This document shows, piece by piece, positions 1 through 6,586 of a stretch of 7,095 nt of DNA. The notes below the pieces were generated by a model. The model ran no database searches, was not told where the DNA came from, and saw nothing but the letters and a program-made list of their open reading frames with translations. The DNA comes from Deltaproteobacteria bacterium. Lineage in GTDB: Bacteria; Myxococcota; XYA12-FULL-58-9; JAUUZB01. The stretch is from the NCBI GenBank assembly GCA_030590185.1, contig JAUUZB010000178.1, positions 1-7,095 on the forward strand. The letters run 5' to 3'. Every line of letters begins with the position of its first letter. Within the stretch, counting starts at the first letter, position 1. A program made the position numbers and the translations under genes.

Positions 1-2
1 AG

Positions 3-260
3 TTCTTCCAGATGGACGCCTTCACCATGGCGTCAAAGATACCGACGACCAGTGGAGATGAGGCCGGTGTCGCCATGGGGTTGGTCTCGGGCATGATCAT
101 GGGCCAGTGCGCTCCGCTGTTGGGATCCGCGACCGTGATGGTGGCGGGTGCGCCGGTGGTCCACCAAACCTCCGTGATGGCGCACAACGGCGTGAGCGCC
201 AACATGCCCGCCGGCGTCAACGCGGTCCCCTCCCAAATCAACGTCATCGTTGCCCCTTGA
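3..260 (+). CDS. DUF4150/PAAR-like domain protein, 3' end (5' truncated by window)
   Basis: The reading frame is open to the left edge, so the true start lies outside; the ATGs at 12 and 27 are probably internal. The 85 visible residues match the C-terminal half of the PAAR-like DUF4150 family: a 'SKIPTTSGDEAGVAMGLVSG' stretch, a 'MVAGAPVV' strand, 'TSVMAHNG', and a closing 'PSQINVIV'. Members are small, glycine-rich beta proteins. By family knowledge they resemble the PAAR tip that sharpens the VgrG spike of type VI secretion or related contractile systems and helps dock effectors. The gene ends in TGA whose first two bases lie inside the TTG start of the next gene, so the two are almost certainly co-transcribed and translationally coupled. 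No effector domain is visible in the part seen. Family assignment is fairly secure; the secretion role is inferred from the family only. Confidence 0.8.
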   Translation, partial: FFQMDAFTMASKIPTTSGDEAGVAMGLVSGMIMGQCAPLLGSATVMVAGAPVVHQTSVMAHNGVSANMPAGVNAVPSQINVIVAP

Positions 261-1768
261 CCATCGTTCCGGCCAGCAAGCCACAACGGTTGGCCCTGGC
301 GTCGTGGCTCAACGGCGGTCCCCTTCCGAACGGGGACCCGCTGCGCCTGCTCGACGTCGGGTGCGGGGCGGCGCACAACCTCCTGGCGCTCGCCTACTAC
401 CACCCGCGCAGCTCCTTCGTCGGTGTCGACCATGATGCGGTCGCCATCGGGCACGCCCGCGTTGCCGCCGAGGGGTTGGGACTCGAGAATCTCCGCCTGG
501 AGATCGCTGATTTTTCTGAGGTCGGCGTCGATGGGTTCGGGGGGCCATTCGACTACGTCATCGCTCACGATCTGTACAGCAGGCTCGACACCGATCGTCG
601 CAAAGCGCTCCCCTGCTTCTGCCGGGAGGTCCTCTCCCCCACCGGCGTGCTCTATCTCACCGCCGACGTGGCCAGCGGTGCCTGGCTTCAGCTGGCGGTC
701 GCTCAACTAGTCGCGACCGATCCAGACATCGCCCAGATACGCAGCAAAGCCGCGGCCCTGCACGCGATCATCGCCAACGAAACCGACCACTATTGGAACC
801 TGGTGGCCGGTGAGCTGCGGCAGATTGCCGACGCCAGCGACGCAGAGATCACGCTCCGCTATATCGAGTATACCATCCCTCCGTCATTCAGCGAGCACAT
901 CCGCGACATCGAGGCACGGGGGCTGCGCTACATTACCGATGCTTCGATTCGTCACCGCCAGCCGATTCAACGCCAGCGGCTAGAGCTGCGCAGGCGACTC
1001 GAGCAGACCGACGACGGCCTGCTCAGCATCGATGATGCCCTCGACGGTTTGATGGCGACGCACCGTCGTGAGCTCGTTCTGTGCCGTGACGACGCAGCCG
1101 TGGTTTCGCCCCCGGAGCCCAAGCACGTTCGTTCGTTCCAGGCTGTCTCGAGCTTGAGCGCACGCAACCCAGCCCCCGTGTTTCACCCCGGGGTACGCGA
1201 GGAGTTTGTCGGCGCCGACGGCGTGCAACTCAACACAGACGATCCTCTCACCAAAGCGGTGCTCGTGGTGCTCAGCAGTCGCTACCCTCGTGACATGGTG
1301 GTCGGTCAGGCCATTGACAAAGGGCTGGCGCTCTTGGGGCAACGCCACAACGAAGTGCCGGCCAGCGTCCAGCAGCGCGATAGCCTCTGCACCAATCTGC
1401 TCGAGCTGCACCGGATCGGAGGTGTCGAGCTCCGCCTGGGCATCACGGCTGAGTGCCCGCCGGCGAACAAACAGCCCCACCGCCTGGCGAGACTGGAGTC
1501 GATGTCGAGCGGCACCCTCACCGCGCCCTGTCACGACACGGTCTCCCTCGACGCCTTTGCCCATCGAACCCTGCGAGCGCTGTGCGACGAGGCCGACGAT
1601 GAGGCCGTCATCGCCGCCCTGGTGCGGGCAACCGTGAACGGCGAGCTCATCCTCGAGCGAAACGGTGTCCGCATCGAGGATCCCACCCAGATTGCATCGC
1701 TGGCACGCCGCGCCCTCGGAGACTGTCTGTCGACCCTGGGGGATTGGGGGTTGCTGGAGACCGCGTAG
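257..1768 (+). CDS. Class I SAM-dependent methyltransferase with methyltransferase regulatory domain
   Basis: This 503-residue protein is read from a TTG start that overlaps the upstream stop as TTGA. The open frame continues further upstream, but that part lies inside the PAAR-like gene. The start fits the family, whose N-terminus (a VPY-like motif, then 'RLA') aligns to 'TIVPASKPQRLA' here. The Rossmann SAM site is motif I 'LLDVGCGAAHN' (31-41), followed by 'FVGVDHD' with acidic D58 and 'IADFSE' with D85. 'FDYVIAHDLYS' (98-108) corresponds to the family's 'DYIIAHGVYSW'. Residues about 180-290 match the methyltransferase regulatory domain ('PPSFSEHIRDIEARGLRYI' and 'RRELVLCR'). Residues about 330-503 look like the winged-helix-like C-terminal part of protein lysine methyltransferase relatives. 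The family's conserved 'YNTYPGW' is replaced by 'TADVASGAW', so substrate handling may differ. No Shine-Dalgarno is visible, consistent with coupling. The substrate, perhaps a secreted protein, is unknown. Confidence 0.85.
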   Translation: MTIVPASKPQRLALASWLNGGPLPNGDPLRLLDVGCGAAHNLLALAYYHPRSSFVGVDHDAVAIGHARVAAEGLGLENLRLEIADFSEVGVDGFGGPFDYVIAHDLYSRLDTDRRKALPCFCREVLSPTGVLYLTADVASGAWLQLAVAQLVATDPDIAQIRSKAAALHAIIANETDHYWNLVAGELRQIADASDAEITLRYIEYTIPPSFSEHIRDIEARGLRYITDASIRHRQPIQRQRLELRRRLEQTDDGLLSIDDALDGLMATHRRELVLCRDDAAVVSPPEPKHVRSFQAVSSLSARNPAPVFHPGVREEFVGADGVQLNTDDPLTKAVLVVLSSRYPRDMVVGQAIDKGLALLGQRHNEVPASVQQRDSLCTNLLELHRIGGVELRLGITAECPPANKQPHRLARLESMSSGTLTAPCHDTVSLDAFAHRTLRALCDEADDEAVIAALVRATVNGELILERNGVRIEDPTQIASLARRALGDCLSTLGDWGLLETA

Positions 1769-1869
1769 GCTCGCTCATGGCGCCGTTCCTCGTAGTCAGC
1801 TATTACAGCGTCGAACTACGCGCCAAGGACACCGGGGAACACGCGAAGCCGGGCGCAGGCGAGCGGGTT

Positions 1870-1874
1870 GGAGG
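1870..1874 (+). promoter_or_regulatory. Ribosome binding site for the FHA-GGDEF gene
   Basis: A perfect GGAGG lies six bases before the ATG at 1881. It decides the start: the open frame continues upstream into the methyltransferase gene, but only this ATG has a good ribosome binding site and places a normal acidic leader before the FHA domain. Confidence 0.75.
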
Positions 1875-1880
1875 CCTCAA

Positions 1881-4169
1881 ATGGCGGAAAACGAAAAAAC
1901 GACGCCTTGGCGCCCCGACAGTGACGATGAGGCCAGCAGCGTCCTCGAGAACATCTCAACCAAATCTGCCCCTGACGGGCCGCCGTGTCTGGTGGTCTTC
2001 TATGGCGAGAACATCGGTCGTCGGTACAGCCTGGAGCAACCCGAGTTTGTCATTGGGCGGGCTGCCGGGACCGACCTGAGAATCGATCACACCAGCGTTT
2101 CTCGCCAGCACGCAAAATTCGTACGGGTGCAAGACCGGGTACGGGTGGCCGACCTCGGCTCGACCAACGGTCTGCTCGTGAACGACGAGCAGACGCGAGA
2201 GGTCGAGTTGTGTGATGGTGACCTGATTCAGATCGGCACACACATCTTCAAGTATCTTTCACCGCTCAACAGCGAAGCGAAGTACCGCGAAGAGGTTCAC
2301 CGCCTCACGACAATCGACGGCCTGACCCAGGCGTACAATAAGCGTTTCTTCGAGGCGACCATCGAACGGGAGGTCAACCAGGCCCTGCGCCACGGCCACG
2401 CCTTGTCGCTCGTGATGTTCGACGTCGACCACTTCAAGGAGGTGAATGATAGCTACGGTCACGTGGCCGGCGACGGAATCCTCCGGACGATGGCGCACCT
2501 GATCGCCAAGAATTTGCGCCGCGAGGACGCTCTCGCACGATACGGCGGAGACGAGTTTGCCATCATTTTTCCTGACCTCGAGGGGAAGGGAGTGATGAAG
2601 GTCAGCGAGAAACTGCGGGGGTTGGTCGAACACCACGAGTTTCGCTTCAACGGTGAGCGGATACCCGTGTCGATCAGCCTCGGCGTCACCGAGGTGCCCG
2701 CCGAGACCGAGGAGAAACTCGCTTGGACGCGAGTTGTAGAGCGCGCCGATCAGGCCCTCTATTCGGCAAAGGAGGCCGGCGGCAACAGGGTCGAGTTGTG
2801 GCATCAGGCCGTGGGTCTCGATGGCGAACGAACGACACCTGGCTTCGTGGTGCAGCGGGCGTTGGAGGCGGAGACTCTGCTCCGCAAGGTCCTCGGTGCC
2901 GACCAGCCGGGGCCCCTGATCGCCTTTGAGTTGGCGAACGAGCGGGACGTGCTCGAGCACCTGGGTCGCGACGGTTGGGATGGGTGGTTGCGCGAGTTAC
3001 GGGAAACGGTTCGGATCAACATGGCGCACATCGACACCTACGGGGTCTGGCGTGATCGATACGTGCTGCTGGCGCTCGCCAAGGGTGGAGGAGATGAGGC
3101 GGAGCACAAGGAGCGAGAGATCAGAGCGGCGTGGGAGGAGCGAGCGGTGCCCGTGGAGACACGGGACGTTCTACAGCGTGTGCTCCGCTCCGCTCACGTC
3201 CTCCCCGACGAGCTCACGGAGCACGGGGAGCGAGCGCTCGACGTCGTGGTGACGCGGTTGCTCGAGGCTCAGCCCGTAGAGGGCCAAGCGGAGTCTCTGG
3301 ACGCGTTGCCGTTCCCGCTCGCGGCGCCGATTCGGCTCATCGATACCCAAACAACCTCTTCCCTGCGCGTCCGCGCCATCCTCAACGGTATCGAAACTTA
3401 CAGCCAGTTCCTCGTCTGCGTCAGTCTCAGCGAGATCCGCGCCCATGGGGATGCGGAGACGCTGGGTCGGCTCGGAAAGCTGCTCGGCAGGCTCAAGGGC
3501 CACATCAGCATGGGCAGATGGGTCGAGCTCGCCTTCGAGCTCACCGCGGTGGCGATGACCTGTTCGGCTGGCAGTCCGGTGTTCCAACAGGGGATCCGAG
3601 GCATCGGCGTCGACTCCAAACCAAGGGCGAAGCTGCGCGCCCGTCTGTTCGAGGCGGTGGCGTTCCGCAACGAGAAGATCGCCCATCCACGCCAGCAAAT
3701 CACGGAGGCACAGTGCGAGGCGGCGGAGCCGGAGCTCCGGGCGGCGCTCGAAACATTCCTCGAGTGTCTATCGCCGTTCGCTGAGCTCGACCTCATCCGG
3801 GTGACGTCGATCGAGGATACGCCGGAGGAAGACGACCCGGACGGCGGGTACGTCTATGAGATCCGCCACCTCCGAGGCTCATCTGAGAGTCACTTCGTGG
3901 TGGAGACGAGGTCGTCACCGAGTCTCTTGAAGGTAGGCCGGTGCTATCTAACGAGCGCTGAGTCCAGACCCCTGCCGCTCGCCCCGTGGATCGTTGCGAT
4001 GCCGTGTCCGGAATGCCAGCGGATGGAGGTGTTCATGCCGCCGGAGTTGGTCGTCGGGCCTGAGGGTACGACGGTGAAGGTGCTCGGGGTGTTGTCGAAT
4101 CACGAGGCACGGGTTTCGATACCTTGGACGAAGCGAGCCCGGGCGCTCTATGGGGCTGTGGCGGGTTAG
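1881..4169 (+). CDS. FHA-GGDEF diguanylate cyclase with long HEPN-like C-terminal region
   Basis: The product is 762 residues and has no signal peptide or membrane segment, so it is cytoplasmic. Residues 1-34 are a polar acidic leader. Residues about 36-125 are an FHA domain with 'VIGR' (R60), 'SVSRQHA' (S74, H77) and 'GSTNG' (N96, G97), the phosphothreonine-binding set. Residues about 138-308 are a GGDEF domain: 'DVDHFKEVND' (D181, N189), intact GGDEF at 222-226, and an RxxD inhibitory site at R213-D216. It should therefore make cyclic di-GMP from two GTP and be product-inhibited. Residues about 340-480 look like a degenerate second cyclase fold. Residues about 495-632 contain 'MGRWVELAFEL' and 'RNEKIAHP' (R596, H602), a HEPN-like signature. 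Residues about 640-762 form a beta-rich tail with C709-P-E-C712. FHA and GGDEF calls are firm; the remaining domains are my reading of motifs. An FHA partner phosphorylated by a Ser/Thr kinase is expected but not present here. Confidence 0.92.
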   Translation: MAENEKTTPWRPDSDDEASSVLENISTKSAPDGPPCLVVFYGENIGRRYSLEQPEFVIGRAAGTDLRIDHTSVSRQHAKFVRVQDRVRVADLGSTNGLLVNDEQTREVELCDGDLIQIGTHIFKYLSPLNSEAKYREEVHRLTTIDGLTQAYNKRFFEATIEREVNQALRHGHALSLVMFDVDHFKEVNDSYGHVAGDGILRTMAHLIAKNLRREDALARYGGDEFAIIFPDLEGKGVMKVSEKLRGLVEHHEFRFNGERIPVSISLGVTEVPAETEEKLAWTRVVERADQALYSAKEAGGNRVELWHQAVGLDGERTTPGFVVQRALEAETLLRKVLGADQPGPLIAFELANERDVLEHLGRDGWDGWLRELRETVRINMAHIDTYGVWRDRYVLLALAKGGGDEAEHKEREIRAAWEERAVPVETRDVLQRVLRSAHVLPDELTEHGERALDVVVTRLLEAQPVEGQAESLDALPFPLAAPIRLIDTQTTSSLRVRAILNGIETYSQFLVCVSLSEIRAHGDAETLGRLGKLLGRLKGHISMGRWVELAFELTAVAMTCSAGSPVFQQGIRGIGVDSKPRAKLRARLFEAVAFRNEKIAHPRQQITEAQCEAAEPELRAALETFLECLSPFAELDLIRVTSIEDTPEEDDPDGGYVYEIRHLRGSSESHFVVETRSSPSLLKVGRCYLTSAESRPLPLAPWIVAMPCPECQRMEVFMPPELVVGPEGTTVKVLGVLSNHEARVSIPWTKRARALYGAVAG

Positions 4170-4219
4170 TCGTGCTCCTACTGCTGTGGAGCGGGCGTCG
4201 TCGGCGCGCGGTCCAACGT

Positions 4220-5695
4220 TCAGACCCCAGCGTCGGGCTGGTTGGCTCGCCTCAGCTGACTAACCAGATCCTCATAGTCGCCCTGATCATCTCCGAGGAT
4301 CCGCACGCCAAACCCCGTCTTGACGCTGGGATCGGGCGCCACCATCACGTGCCGAACGATCTCCCCCTCGGCGATAACCGGCTGAACGAGTGACCCATTG
4401 GGGTCGAAGATCTCGACCCGCACCCGGCTTCCCACCTTCAATGTTTGGTCGGAGATGACAAACATCCCGCCCTCCGAGATGTCCAGGGTTTGGCCGTCCT
4501 GGGGATCGAGGGGCTGGAACCGGACGCGGAGATCCGCTGGGACCCGTGGTTGCGAGCGCCGATCCGATCCGGAGGGCTGAGCCGCAGCCTCATCGACCTC
4601 CTCGAGGAGATCTGAGAGATCAATCTCGATCTCGATCGGGAGCTCCGGAGGCGGCTCGGTCGCCATCTCGAGATAGCTGCGCTGCTGGGGGGTCAGGGTT
4701 TCGAGGAGCGTTTGTGCGACCGGATGGTTCTGTTGCTTCACCCGTCGATACAAGCTGGTGATCAAATGGACCTGGAGGCGCTGGCGCCGCGCCCGGTCGA
4801 CCAACCGGCTGACGCGCACCTTCCACACGTCCATGCCTTCTGCCGAACGGTTGACGAAGTCGACAGCGCCAGCCGCGAGGGCCTTGAGCGAAAGACCGAG
4901 GTCCGCCTTGGCACTCGTGATCAGGACCTCGAGGAGAGGATCCCAGCGCCGCGCCTCCGCCACGAAGTCAGTCGCCTTGGGCAGGTGGAGATTGATCACC
5001 GCGGTGAGAGGTCCCCCGGGTTTGGACAGGCGCTCCGCGGCTTCATCGAGGTTGCGACACAGCTCCGCGGTGATCCCGCACGAGTTTAGCGCCGCGGACG
5101 CCATGGTGAGCTCCGCATCGCCTGGCTCCACGAGCAAAACCGAGGGACGCTCTGAGAGCCGCTTCTTGAACGCGAACAGCTCCCGGGCGAGCTCCTGAAT
5201 TTGATCCTTGTCCTCCCCTGTCGTGGCCATGGCTGTGGTGAGATCACTCGCGATTCGGGAGTAGAACTTGTCAGCGACCCGCTGGTCGACCACTGACTTG
5301 AGACGGCGCACGACGTGGCGAATATCCGGGAAGGGCTTTTGAATGTAATCGGCCGCCCCATGCTTCAACGCCTCGGAAACACTCTCCGCCGATGCATACC
5401 CGGTGATCATGACGGTGGGCAGATCGAGGTTCTCCTGGCGAATCAGGGCGATGAGGTCGAGGCCGGACATCCCGGGGAGGTTCTTGTCCGTGACCAACAG
5501 ATCGTACGCATTGGACTTGATCAGCCGCCAACCCGCCTCGGCGTCAAAGGCGGCGTCGACAGCGAAGCCCTCATCGCCGAGGAGATCCTCGAGCACGGTG
5601 GTAATGACGGGCTCGTCATCGACCACCAGCGCATGAAGCTGCGACAAGGTGTCCTTATAGACTCTCCAATCGGCGCCGAGTCGATCGAATAGCAT
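4220..5695 (-). CDS. Response regulator: receiver, pseudo-receiver, PilZ
   Basis: This 491-residue cytoplasmic protein starts at an ATG with AGGAG eight bases upstream. Residues about 20-135 are a complete receiver: acidic D26/D27, phosphoacceptor D70 in 'LLVTDKNLPGMSG', T98 and K120 in 'YIQKPF'. A helical linker (about 136-182) follows. Residues about 185-300 have the receiver fold ('SVLLVEPGDAE', 'VINLHLP', 'VLITSAKAD', 'ALAAGAVDF'), but the phosphoacceptor position is N235, the acidic pair is reduced to E190 and the conserved Lys is replaced (N282 region), so it should not be phosphorylated. After an acidic linker rich in Glu/Pro/Ile (about 345-372), residues about 378-485 are a PilZ domain with R380-x3-R384 and D405-x-S407-x2-G410, the cyclic-di-GMP contacts. 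It probably joins a phosphorelay input to a cyclic-di-GMP-dependent output. There is no DNA-binding or enzymatic domain, so the output is likely protein-protein. It lies downstream of another receiver gene in the same orientation. Confidence 0.92.
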   Translation of the reverse strand: MLFDRLGADWRVYKDTLSQLHALVVDDEPVITTVLEDLLGDEGFAVDAAFDAEAGWRLIKSNAYDLLVTDKNLPGMSGLDLIALIRQENLDLPTVMITGYASAESVSEALKHGAADYIQKPFPDIRHVVRRLKSVVDQRVADKFYSRIASDLTTAMATTGEDKDQIQELARELFAFKKRLSERPSVLLVEPGDAELTMASAALNSCGITAELCRNLDEAAERLSKPGGPLTAVINLHLPKATDFVAEARRWDPLLEVLITSAKADLGLSLKALAAGAVDFVNRSAEGMDVWKVRVSRLVDRARRQRLQVHLITSLYRRVKQQNHPVAQTLLETLTPQQRSYLEMATEPPPELPIEIEIDLSDLLEEVDEAAAQPSGSDRRSQPRVPADLRVRFQPLDPQDGQTLDISEGGMFVISDQTLKVGSRVRVEIFDPNGSLVQPVIAEGEIVRHVMVAPDPSVKTGFGVRILGDDQGDYEDLVSQLRRANQPDAGV

Positions 5696-5703
5696 GATTC
5701 TGG

Positions 5704-5708
5704 CTCCT
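5704..5708 (-). promoter_or_regulatory. Ribosome binding site for the receiver-PilZ gene
   Basis: On the minus strand AGGAG precedes the ATG at 5695 with an eight-base spacer, supporting that ATG as the start although the first receiver strand begins only about 20 residues later. Confidence 0.7.
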
Positions 5709-5734
5709 GCTCGCCTCGAGGGGATCGAGCCGAG

Positions 5735-5789
5735 GGTAGATTAGCATAGCTGCGGAGCGCCCCGCCCTGCGTGCGGCGGGAAATCTACC
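5735..5789. repeat. Nested inverted repeat in the spacer between the two receiver genes
   Basis: Outer arms GGTAGATT (5735-5742) and AATCTACC (5782-5789) are perfectly complementary over 8 bp. They enclose a second perfect 6-bp stem, CCCGCC (5761-5766) with GGCGGG (5775-5780) and an 8-base loop, leaving one unpaired base on one side and 18 on the other. There is no T-tract after either arm, so it is not a typical intrinsic terminator. It could be an operator, a structured leader of the receiver-PilZ mRNA or a partial transcription stop after the upstream receiver gene. The pairing is directly visible; function is a guess. Confidence 0.4.
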
Positions 5790-5875
5790 ATCTTTGCCCC
5801 CTCCGTGAACATACCAAATCCGACCAATGCACTGTCGTGCCCAGACCGCTCGGCGTTCAGGAGGGTGGCCTGGTC

Positions 5876-6280
5876 CTACTCTTCGAGGATACGGCGGACC
5901 TGCGCGGCGAGTCCGCTGGGGTCGTTGGTCTTGTGAATGTAGCCGTGGACGCCGGTCTCCGTGACCATCCTGCTGAGCTCCGCCTCCGGCAGGGTCGAGT
6001 AGAGGATGATCTTCGTCGCCCGTTTGCTGGGCTGCAGGAGCTTGGCCACCCGGTCGCCCTGGAGGAGCGGCATCTGCACGTCGAGCAGCACGAGATCTGG
6101 TTTTTCTCGTCCCACCCGCAACGACACGACCACCGGGTTGTCCTCTTCGATCACCTCGAAGCCGGCGCGCTCGAGCGCCAACCTGGCCGCCATGCGGACG
6201 GTCGGCGAGTCGTCGATGATGAAGATCTTCTTGGCCAAAGCCGGCCCCTCCTCCGGTGTCAATGCCACTGCCTGTGCCAC
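5876..6280 (-). CDS. Single-domain response regulator (CheY-like receiver)
   Basis: The product is 134 residues, essentially one receiver domain. The acidic pocket is D23/D24 ('FIIDDSP'), the phosphoacceptor is D67 in 'LVLLDVQMP', the Ser/Thr position is S95 in 'ILYSTLPE', the aromatic switch is Y114 and the conserved lysine is K117 ('GYIHK'). All catalytic residues are intact, so it should accept phosphate from a histidine kinase, which is not in the window. The start is GTG at 6280 because AAGGAG sits six bases upstream and the residues before it look non-coding. The open frame continues to 6565, but that extension is Arg/Ser/Ala-rich with no recognisable fold. No output domain exists, so it presumably signals by binding a partner, perhaps the receiver-PilZ protein encoded 180 bp downstream on the same strand. 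Whether the two share one transcript is unclear because of that spacer. Confidence 0.9.
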   Translation of the reverse strand: MAQAVALTPEEGPALAKKIFIIDDSPTVRMAARLALERAGFEVIEEDNPVVVSLRVGREKPDLVLLDVQMPLLQGDRVAKLLQPSKRATKIILYSTLPEAELSRMVTETGVHGYIHKTNDPSGLAAQVRRILEE

Positions 6281-6286
6281 TTTCCT

Positions 6287-6292
6287 CTCCTT
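6287..6292 (-). promoter_or_regulatory. Ribosome binding site that fixes the GTG start of the receiver gene
   Basis: On the minus strand AAGGAG is followed by six bases and then GTG at 6280. This is the strongest Shine-Dalgarno in the window and outweighs the ATG at 6565 in the same frame, which would add 95 residues without visible structure. Confidence 0.75.
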
Positions 6293-6347
6293 TACGGTTG
6301 CTGTTGCTGTTGCCAGTACGACTGAAACGACATGGTCGGCTGCGAAC

Positions 6348-6362
6348 GCGTGGGAACCACGC
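6348..6362. repeat. Short perfect inverted repeat GCGTGG-GAA-CCACGC
   Basis: Two 6-bp arms, GCGTGG and CCACGC, are separated by three bases in the divergent promoter region, about 70 bases upstream of the receiver start. The symmetry suits a dimeric regulator's operator or a small hairpin. A related CCACGCGTG half-site occurs at 6389-6397. No regulator gene is nearby, so the assignment is tentative. Confidence 0.35.
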
Positions 6363-6577
6363 TGCGTTTGTCCCAAAATGCGGGAATTCCACGCGTGCCG
6401 GGCCAGAGCGGTGGTGCCGACGGATCGAATCGACCCGAAGACGCGTCCAGAACACGCCGGGCCCGACGCGAGATCGGCCCGAACCGATCCTCTGGCCTCT
6501 GATGGCCGAGAATCGTTCCGCTTATTGGCCTCGTGGTCCAAGGGGGCATGGCGCAGATCCTGCATAAGACTCGTGAC

Positions 6578-6581
6578 GAGG
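6578..6581 (+). promoter_or_regulatory. Probable ribosome binding site for the PilZ gene
   Basis: GAGG (within GAGGGA) lies five bases before the ATG at 6587. Two other in-frame ATGs are worse placed: 6548 has a G-run only one base away, and 6677 has no purine-rich site before it. Confidence 0.45.
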
Positions 6582-6586
6582 GAACC

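Larger units (their letters stand above)
6281..6586. other. Divergent intergenic region with palindromic motifs
   Basis: About 306 bp separate the minus-strand receiver gene from the plus-strand PilZ gene and must hold promoters for both. No convincing sigma-70 or sigma-54 promoter could be read by eye. Visible structure: a period-6 GTTGCT tract at 6297-6313, just upstream of the receiver ribosome binding site; a perfect inverted repeat at 6348-6362; palindromes GGAATTCC (6383-6390) and CACGCGTG (6390-6397); and ACGCGT three times (6346, 6391, 6441). Open frames crossing it on both strands show no recognisable protein. The region may be longer or shorter depending on the start of the PilZ gene. 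Confidence 0.5.

Noticed and set aside
107..256. ATG at 107 as start of the methyltransferase
   Set aside because: It would overlap the PAAR-like gene by about 150 bases and add Arg/Gly-rich residues absent from the family; TTG at 257 fits the family N-terminus.
1779..1824. Inverted repeat CGTAGT (1791-1796) / ACTACG (1815-1820) upstream of the FHA-GGDEF gene
   Set aside because: Six-base arms with an 18-base loop are likely by chance; no promoter elements or second site support it.
1769..1880. Small gene or regulatory RNA in the 112-bp gap after the methyltransferase
   Set aside because: No start with a ribosome binding site and no stable structure could be seen other than the FHA-GGDEF gene's own site.
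2259..2960. Long open frame on the minus strand under the GGDEF region
   Set aside because: It is antisense to well-supported FHA-GGDEF coding sequence, has no recognisable motifs, and is expected from codon bias in GC-rich DNA.
3131..3784. Open frame on the plus strand in another phase inside the FHA-GGDEF gene
   Set aside because: Its translation is Arg/Ala/Gly/Pro-rich low complexity, typical of an out-of-frame shadow.
4174..4192. Possible terminator hairpin GCTCC/GGAGC between the convergent genes
   Set aside because: Only five base pairs with a nine-base loop and no T-tract on either strand, too weak to call a terminator.
6281..6565. N-terminal extension of the receiver protein from an ATG at 6565
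   Set aside because: The extra 95 residues are Arg/Ser/Ala-rich without a fold, while GTG 6280 has an ideal AAGGAG site and gives a standard receiver length.
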